Below are positions 62,296-64,000 of a DNA stretch of 64,000 bases, in pieces (position 1 is the first letter of the stretch; each line of letters starts with the position of its first letter). The notes beneath the pieces are model-generated. The model worked only from the letters and a program-made list of their open reading frames with translations, did not search any database and was not told the DNA's origin. The DNA comes from an uncultured Bacteroidales bacterium. GTDB lineage: Bacteria; Bacteroidota; Bacteroidia; Bacteroidales; Muribaculaceae. The DNA is taken from NCBI GenBank assembly GCA_902800715.1, contig CADCFN010000002.1, positions 310,001-374,000 of the forward strand, given 5' to 3'. Both the position numbers and the translations under genes were made by a program.

Positions 62296-62993
62296 TTCTT
62301 GAGGATGGCGTTTTCAAGATGTTTAACCAGCGGCACCATAATCTTTTCCTCGATGAAGGTGTGCTTCTTCAAGTCCTCGCTCAGGCGCAGGATATCGTCC
62401 ACCACATCAAGCACATTGTCGTCATCGACCTGGGGGGGCAGGTACTTGAACACAATGTTCAGCAGGTCATCGAGTTTTCCCTCGATGTCGCTGTGCGTGT
62501 CGATAAACTCACCGATGCTATAAGTTGCATCCCGCTTGCCAGCCATTAGTCCACGGATGTGAGGGAACACATCGCGCTCCTCGTGCATGAAATGAGTCTC
62601 CACGTCCTCCTTGTATTCCTTGAAAAAACTGATAAAGACCCTACCGATACGGGCGTTCAGTTTCTGGGCAATAGCGTCGAGGTGACATTCGATGTGGGGC
62701 AGGCGCTTTTCAACATAATACTTGTGGGACTTCTCGAGATAAGGGACAAGCCCTGTCATATCGGTTCCCAGTATGGCTGCCGTCGAAGGCACATAGTTAT
62801 TGAAAGTATAGACGTTGCAGATGAGCAGGAAAAAAGCGGTATCCACCCCACTCTCTTCACACACGTCGGCAATAGAGCGGTCACCGAATCCCAACGAGAT
62901 GCCCAGTCGCGACAGCAGCGAGAGCAGCGACGGATGGGCGGTTATCAAATCACTCAAGCGACTATCGCTCGAGAAAAGCCTTGATTTTATCAT
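62292..62993 (-). CDS. Hemerythrin-domain protein, RIC/YtfE-like
   Basis: The 233-residue protein has an N-terminal ScdA-like part (LSRLGISLGFGDRSIADVCEESGVD, but without the paired cysteines of YtfE). A hemerythrin helical bundle follows, with iron-ligand candidates (HIECH, HFMHEERDVFPH, DTHSDIEG, HTFIEEKIMVP). RIC proteins repair Fe-S clusters after nitric-oxide or oxidative stress using a di-iron site. It has its own strong promoter and shares 4 bases with the LuxR-type regulator downstream. Confidence 0.85.
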   Translation of the reverse strand: MIKSRLFSSDSRLSDLITAHPSLLSLLSRLGISLGFGDRSIADVCEESGVDTAFFLLICNVYTFNNYVPSTAAILGTDMTGLVPYLEKSHKYYVEKRLPHIECHLDAIAQKLNARIGRVFISFFKEYKEDVETHFMHEERDVFPHIRGLMAGKRDATYSIGEFIDTHSDIEGKLDDLLNIVFKYLPPQVDDDNVLDVVDDILRLSEDLKKHTFIEEKIMVPLVKHLENAILKK

Positions 62994-63033
62994 TTCTTGA
63001 ATTATAACTGTTTACTGTATAGCTATTTCACTG

Positions 63034-63065
63034 CAAAAGTAACATATTTCCCGCAAACCAGCAAA
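63034..63065 (-). promoter_or_regulatory. Promoter of the hemerythrin-LuxR pair
   Basis: TTTG (63062-63065) and TACTTTTG (63034-63041) are 20 bases apart on the minus strand, a full Bacteroidota consensus. Confidence 0.65.
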
Positions 63066-63115
63066 CGGCGCCATTAGCAATAGAAACCAATCACCCCATT
63101 ATCAACAACATACAA

Positions 63116-64000
63116 CTATTTTCCCACATTATCAAAGATGATAAAGCGGCTGATATCCCAAGCTTGGCGCTGGTGGGGCGTGAGGGCTGTACTGTCGCCG
63201 ATGACCGACATATTGCGCGGCTGGATGGCACCCTTGACAGGATAACGCAAGATGCTATGTCCCAGTCCTTTCCAGTAATAGGCATTGGCGCCCATCACAT
63301 CAAGCAATGTGGGGAAAACATCCACCTGACCAATGACCGCATCATAGCGCAAGGTGGTGTCACAGCCCGTGATAATCAACGGAATACCCCAGTCGTCGGG
63401 CACGAATTCATAGTCGGAACGTCCCTCGATTCGGTTGCGGTACAACTGGGTGTGGTCGCTCACGATGGCAAACACCGTGTTTTGTGCCAAGCCCAGGCGA
63501 TGCAGGTCTTCAATCATGGCACCGATACAGCTGTCGGTGAGATGGACACAGTTGAGATAGCCCCGCGCCTCGGCATTGAGCGTGTCGCTGGCGGTAATCC
63601 ACGAGCCGGGCAGCTTGCCATCGGTATAGGGGGCGTGCATCGTCATGGTGACCATCTCGAGGAAGAAAGGCTGGCGCAACCGTGGCAACAGGCGCGCTGT
63701 GAAATCGGTAAGCGCCGCGTCATCCACATTATTGTGGCGCTTCAGGGCACCGTCGGCAATAAGGTCATCACGGGTGTAAAGGGTATCGAAGCCGTAGGTA
63801 CGGGCGGTAACACTCTGATTCCAGTTCATTCCAGGAGTACAGATTACCTCTCGGCAGTCATACCCATCTAGGGCTGCTGCCAGTGTCGGATATTCCTTGT
63901 CGCCCCAATTCACAGCCACCACCCCGTCACGCAGGGGCAACAGACCGGTATTGTAGATGAAATGGGCATCGCTGGAATGGCCATGGCTCGTCTGGAACAA
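63116..64000 (-). CDS. LtaS-type sulfatase/phosphoglycerol transferase, C-terminal part
   Basis: The frame is open to the window edge, so this is the 3' part of a gene. The 294 visible residues begin QTSHGHSSDAHFIYNTGLLPL, the segment just after the catalytic threonine in the LtaS/alkaline-phosphatase superfamily. They continue with MTMHAPYTDG and the metal-binding VSDHTQ. The Bacteroidota members of this family are membrane-bound phosphoglycerol or phosphoethanolamine transferases, or sulfatases, working on envelope polymers. The N-terminal membrane helices are outside the window. The substrate cannot be named. Confidence 0.75.
   Translation of the reverse strand: MFQTSHGHSSDAHFIYNTGLLPLRDGVVAVNWGDKEYPTLAAALDGYDCREVICTPGMNWNQSVTARTYGFDTLYTRDDLIADGALKRHNNVDDAALTDFTARLLPRLRQPFFLEMVTMTMHAPYTDGKLPGSWITASDTLNAEARGYLNCVHLTDSCIGAMIEDLHRLGLAQNTVFAIVSDHTQLYRNRIEGRSDYEFVPDDWGIPLIITGCDTTLRYDAVIGQVDVFPTLLDVMGANAYYWKGLGHSILRYPVKGAIQPRNMSVIGDSTALTPHQRQAWDISRFIIFDNVGK

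Overview
The window is a chromosomal segment of a Bacteroidales bacterium, most likely a gut or oral Muribaculaceae- or Prevotella-like species. The evidence is the Bacteroidota promoter signature (-33 TTTG, about 20 nt, -7 TAnnTTTG) in front of many genes, the general absence of Shine-Dalgarno sequences, an S16 ribosomal protein with a long Ala/Glu/Lys tail, secreted proteins ending in T9SS-like or related C-terminal tails, and homologues typical of this order (KorAB, DUF445, SpoIIE/STAS, LicD with a fused nucleotidyltransferase-aminotransferase). The species cannot be fixed from the sequence alone. Most of the window is dense chromosomal coding sequence with long minus-strand operons.

Layout. 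0-3.4 kb: end of a DUF445 membrane protein and korAB (2-oxoacid:ferredoxin oxidoreductase). 3.6-6 kb: a large secreted multidomain protein. 6-13.4 kb: DNA maintenance genes recJ-recQ (overlapping), topB, a small Cys-rich membrane protein, tRNA-Cys and mazG. 13.4-21.7 kb: an apparent five-gene operon joining a four-TM protein with two Rossmann/RCK-like domains and a RyR-like tail, a secreted TPR protein, a membrane-anchored TIR protein with the SARM1-like catalytic Glu, a stand-alone RyR domain protein and a secreted phosphoesterase/beta-propeller protein. This looks like an envelope-spanning signalling or defence system. 21.8-24.6 kb: an FtsX-type permease and a PreA variant. 24.6-26.5 kb: an AT-rich patch carrying one membrane acyltransferase, bracketed by copies of a 48-bp promoter-like sequence. 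26.5-28.4 kb: a tRNA-Gln-like sequence without an acceptor stem, rpsP and an ornithine cyclodeaminase-family gene.

28.4-35.7 kb: a seven-gene surface-glycan operon (GT2 glycosyltransferase, KdsC-like phosphatase, flippase, GalE, small membrane protein, LicD, nucleotidyltransferase-aminotransferase fusion). 35.8-37.4 kb: yicC and gmk. 37.4-50.5 kb: six tightly spaced minus-strand genes, namely a SpoIIE-type phosphatase with its own kinase domain, a STAS antagonist, an outer-membrane beta-barrel, a 2416-residue two-module NRPS ending in a thioester reductase, a MATE exporter and an Sfp-type phosphopantetheinyl transferase. Together they look like a self-contained pathway for a dipeptide aldehyde or its cyclised product, with regulation and export.

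50.7-64 kb: a secreted protein; groES-groEL preceded by a near-consensus sigma-54 promoter; a WG-repeat lipoprotein; a MITE-like palindrome; queuosine precursor genes queD-queE and queF-queC on either side of fabD; an HD-domain protein; mlaEF; a pseudo-receiver LuxR regulator overlapping a hemerythrin/RIC-like gene; and the end of an LtaS-type sulfatase. Intergenic spaces from 36 to 60 kb carry recurring short-period repeat modules (TCTAAAC, TCAGTTT, TTTGTCC types) and palindromes.
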